Source of the DNA: Flavobacterium sp. NRK1
GTDB taxonomy: Bacteria > Bacteroidota > Bacteroidia > Flavobacteriales > Flavobacteriaceae
Assembly: GCF_024054175.1 (NCBI RefSeq)
Contig: NZ_JAMXLA010000001.1
Location: 2,360,571-2,424,570 of the forward strand
Reading direction: 5' to 3'
DNA: 64,000 nucleotides
Below are positions 61,909 to 64,000 of the stretch, one piece after another. How positions within the stretch are numbered: position 1 is the first letter of the stretch; each line of letters starts with the position of its first letter. Both the position numbers and the translations under genes were made by a program. Below the pieces are notes generated by a model. That model was not told the origin of the DNA, did no database searches, and saw only the letters and a list, made by a program, of their open reading frames with translations.

Positions 61909-62418
61909 TTAACATGGGAAAAAGCATTCTATAGATTGGAGATAGCCGTTTTTAAAAGTAAAATGCCATTCGCTATCATCAATAACATCTGCTGATTTTA
62001 ATGTTATATATATTATTCCATTATTATTTTCAGCATTTTTTATCGCTTCAGGAAACAGAGTGTTCAGGTCGTCTATCTTTGTAGTAAGGTCTATTTTTTT
62101 GTCTTTGTAGAGTATGAAAAATGAATACTTTTTTGAGAAGGTAATCTTTCTGAAATTCATAATTCCATTGTCAAGCTCATACTGCAAACCTTTGTAATAG
62201 TAGTACTGAAAATTACTGTCTTCATCTGCTCCGCAAATTTCGGTATAATCAGGTGTTACAATACTGTCTGCTTTTTTATAAATTGTTTCAAAATCACGTT
62301 TTGATATTGTGAGTTCTAATATACCGTTTATACGAACCTCATCCCAATCAATCGTTTCAATTTGTTGAGCATTAATAGAAAAGGTAATAAATAGAAGAAT
62401 AAGATAAATTAATTTCAT
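61909..62418 (-). CDS. Secreted protein, function unknown
   Basis: This 169-residue protein has a signal peptide (MKLIYLILLFITFSINAQQ). The mature part is mixed alpha/beta with LTISKRDFETIYKKADSIV and WHFTFKNGYLQSIECFFPC near the end. I do not recognise the family. It ends directly adjacent to the cupin gene, so both are likely co-transcribed. Confidence 0.72.
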   Translation of the reverse strand: MKLIYLILLFITFSINAQQIETIDWDEVRINGILELTISKRDFETIYKKADSIVTPDYTEICGADEDSNFQYYYYKGLQYELDNGIMNFRKITFSKKYSFFILYKDKKIDLTTKIDDLNTLFPEAIKNAENNNGIIYITLKSADVIDDSEWHFTFKNGYLQSIECFFPC

Positions 62419-62447
62419 TATCCGTATGCATTTTATTTAATGCAGTT

Positions 62448-64000
62448 TTAGTTTAAAGGTTCTTTTTGAATATTATTAGTTAATGATAATGTACCTTCAG
62501 TTAGTGAAGCCTGAAAATCAAGAAAATCTTTTTTATACATAAATTGTATATCGTTCATAACAACATTATAATAATTTATACTGCTAAATAAGAGATTAAG
62601 GGATACCTCATCATAACGGTCATTACTAAAATAGTTTAAATCTGTACTGGTGTATTTTGTAAATACTTCTTTGTGTTCCTCAGCTAATATTTTGGATTCC
62701 TCACTATTTTCAAGTAATTCTTTAATAATAGTTTTAAATTGTACTTCTTCAAGATAAACTTTTTTCATTTTAGAGTTTATTTTTTCAAAAGAACAATTTT
62801 GCTGCGTAAATGAAAGCGTATTATACATAACTTTCAGAACTTCAGATTTTGTTTCAAAGCTATTTATGTAGTTTAGGTACTTCTTGTATTTATCTGTATA
62901 TAAATGTTCTTTATTGTTATTTTTAGCGATATTATAATAATAAGCAAATATTTTTTTATTATTTTCCTCAACCTGTATATTAGCTTTTTTTAGTTCTTCC
63001 TCTATCTTGCTTAGTAAAGTAGATGCATCTGATGATTTATAACGATTTCCGTCATAATCAAAAGATTTAACCTCAAAATCTCCTGATGCAATTTTATTGA
63101 GGGTTTCAATATCATTTCTTAAACCAATTGATTGATATATAAGATCTACTGCTTCCTGACTAAATATTTCTTTTTCTTCTTCTTCCGAAGTGTATAGAGA
63201 AACTAGTGTATCAAAGTCTAAAGCGTTTATAGTCAGGTCGTCAAAATAATTATTATACTTTTTTGCGAAAGTAGATTTGCTGATTGTTTCGGAAAATTCA
63301 GATTTGAATTCTGTAAGATTATGAGGTGTTGTGTGGTTACTGTATTCTATTTTAGAAAATAGCATTGCAGTAATAGTTTCCTGCTTTTTTACAGGATTTT
63401 CAAATAATGAAACTGCAATTTCGGTATTTTGATTTTTTGCAGGAATATTTAAATTCTCAAGTTTATTTACACGGTCTTTATCACTTGGATGAGAAGACCA
63501 TTGATCCTCAAACCCTAATTTAGATTTGTTGAATCGTGTTTTTGAATCGAGTGTTGCTGCCGGTAAATTGTTTATTGTTGCCAGTTTGAGTTCATTACCC
63601 CAGAAAGCTAAAACATAACTCATCTGAGGAAATATATTATCAGGTTTTTTGTTGTCTTTTATTTTATTACCATAAAATTCCAAAGTACTATTATAAGCAA
63701 ACGAAGCGAGGTCTAATCTTACTAATGATGTTGCCAATGCTTTAGAACCAGCTACATTGGCAGCTACCTCATCGGCGTGAAATTCCATTTCCCTGCAAAG
63801 AGCCAGATAGTTAAGGTTTACTATTTCATATACTTTTTTAAGTATCCATTGTATAGCATCAATAATTCTTACTCCAATTATGGCTGCAATTGAAAAATAT
63901 CCACTTGCATTAGCCCACTTATTTATTATGGCATCATAAGAGTCATTGTCATATAGCATATTATGTATTATATAATTTACATTGTATACATAACTGCCTA
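62448..64000 (-). CDS. M48-like metallopeptidase, N-terminal part outside window
   Basis: The frame is open to the right edge, so the start lies outside the window; 517 residues are visible. Seen near the start: LNYLALCREMEFHADEVAANVAGSKALATSLVRLDL, in which EFHADEVAA matches the third-ligand glutamate helix of M48 peptidases; the HExxH motif would be beyond the edge. A hydrophobic stretch (YFSIAAIIGVRIIDAIQWIL) precedes it. The next ~350 residues are mostly helical, without a recognised domain. M48 enzymes act in membrane-protein quality control in other bacteria. Confidence 0.8.
   Translation of the reverse strand, partial: GSYVYNVNYIIHNMLYDNDSYDAIINKWANASGYFSIAAIIGVRIIDAIQWILKKVYEIVNLNYLALCREMEFHADEVAANVAGSKALATSLVRLDLASFAYNSTLEFYGNKIKDNKKPDNIFPQMSYVLAFWGNELKLATINNLPAATLDSKTRFNKSKLGFEDQWSSHPSDKDRVNKLENLNIPAKNQNTEIAVSLFENPVKKQETITAMLFSKIEYSNHTTPHNLTEFKSEFSETISKSTFAKKYNNYFDDLTINALDFDTLVSLYTSEEEEKEIFSQEAVDLIYQSIGLRNDIETLNKIASGDFEVKSFDYDGNRYKSSDASTLLSKIEEELKKANIQVEENNKKIFAYYYNIAKNNNKEHLYTDKYKKYLNYINSFETKSEVLKVMYNTLSFTQQNCSFEKINSKMKKVYLEEVQFKTIIKELLENSEESKILAEEHKEVFTKYTSTDLNYFSNDRYDEVSLNLLFSSINYYNVVMNDIQFMYKKDFLDFQASLTEGTLSLTNNIQKEPLN

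Noticed and set aside
1..64000. tRNA, rRNA or CRISPR features
   Set aside because: I looked through the intergenic gaps and saw no cloverleaf-like sequence, rRNA segment or short regularly spaced repeats.

Overview
The window is typical chromosomal DNA of a Bacteroidota bacterium, most likely a Flavobacterium or a close relative in the Flavobacteriaceae. Several things point there. The DNA is AT-rich. Surface proteins end in type IX secretion (T9SS) sorting domains of both type A and type B. Many start sites have a TAnnTTTG box, the Bacteroidota -7 element, and purine-rich Shine-Dalgarno sequences are largely absent. Families such as DUF5606, DUF349, 2TM-domain proteins, OstA-like LptA and FUSC/YccS transporters are the usual complement of this group. 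I found no rRNA, tRNA, CRISPR array, insertion sequence or prophage. Both ends cut through genes: a giant repeat protein on the left and an M48 peptidase on the right.

Layout. 1-4.7 kb: two adjacent, paralogous secreted repeat proteins; the second ends in a T9SS type B domain. 4.8-8.5 kb: an ABC-2 exporter pair and an Omp85-like outer-membrane barrel. 8.7-14.5 kb: nucleoid-associated protein, PRiA4-type protein, two VOC proteins, an HPP/ClC membrane pair and a beta-barrel protein. 14.6-19.1 kb: TonB-dependent receptor, lipoproteins and an AraC regulator. 19.4-23.8 kb: an eight-gene co-directional run in which a LytS-type histidine kinase with a C-terminal 2TM domain is followed by four stand-alone 2TM proteins and a LytTR response regulator. 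23.9-29.1 kb: DoxX, CsbD, heme A synthase, CCA-adding enzyme, TsaC and a sugar aminotransferase. 29.2-36.6 kb: a lipopolysaccharide/surface-glycan block (glycosyltransferases, Kdo-kinase-like protein, a GT2-GT9 fusion) with dapD. 36.8-45.3 kb: methyltransferase, ruvX, mqo, two tandem secreted paralogues of unknown family, FUSC protein, peptide deformylase, DUF5606, mazG. 45.6-49.4 kb: a 1241-residue T9SS type A adhesin-like protein with nine Ig-like repeats. 49.6-61.3 kb: a long leftward series of DUF349 protein, aroE, TPR protein, class III aminotransferase, OstA-like protein, purA, Fur-family regulator and RelA/SpoT. 61.4-64 kb: cupin, secreted hypothetical and partial M48 peptidase.

How the genes work together. 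The most system-like unit is the 2TM/LytTR signalling operon: a periplasmic TPR-like protein, a small membrane protein, a kinase carrying its own 2TM domain, four free 2TM copies and the cognate regulator. The glycan block and the OstA/Omp85-like proteins fit outer-membrane assembly. The rsh-fur-purA run puts (p)ppGpp metabolism next to an enzyme known elsewhere to be inhibited by ppGpp. In several places promoter boxes or terminators lie inside the longest open frame and so argue for a later start codon; I have used those revised starts.
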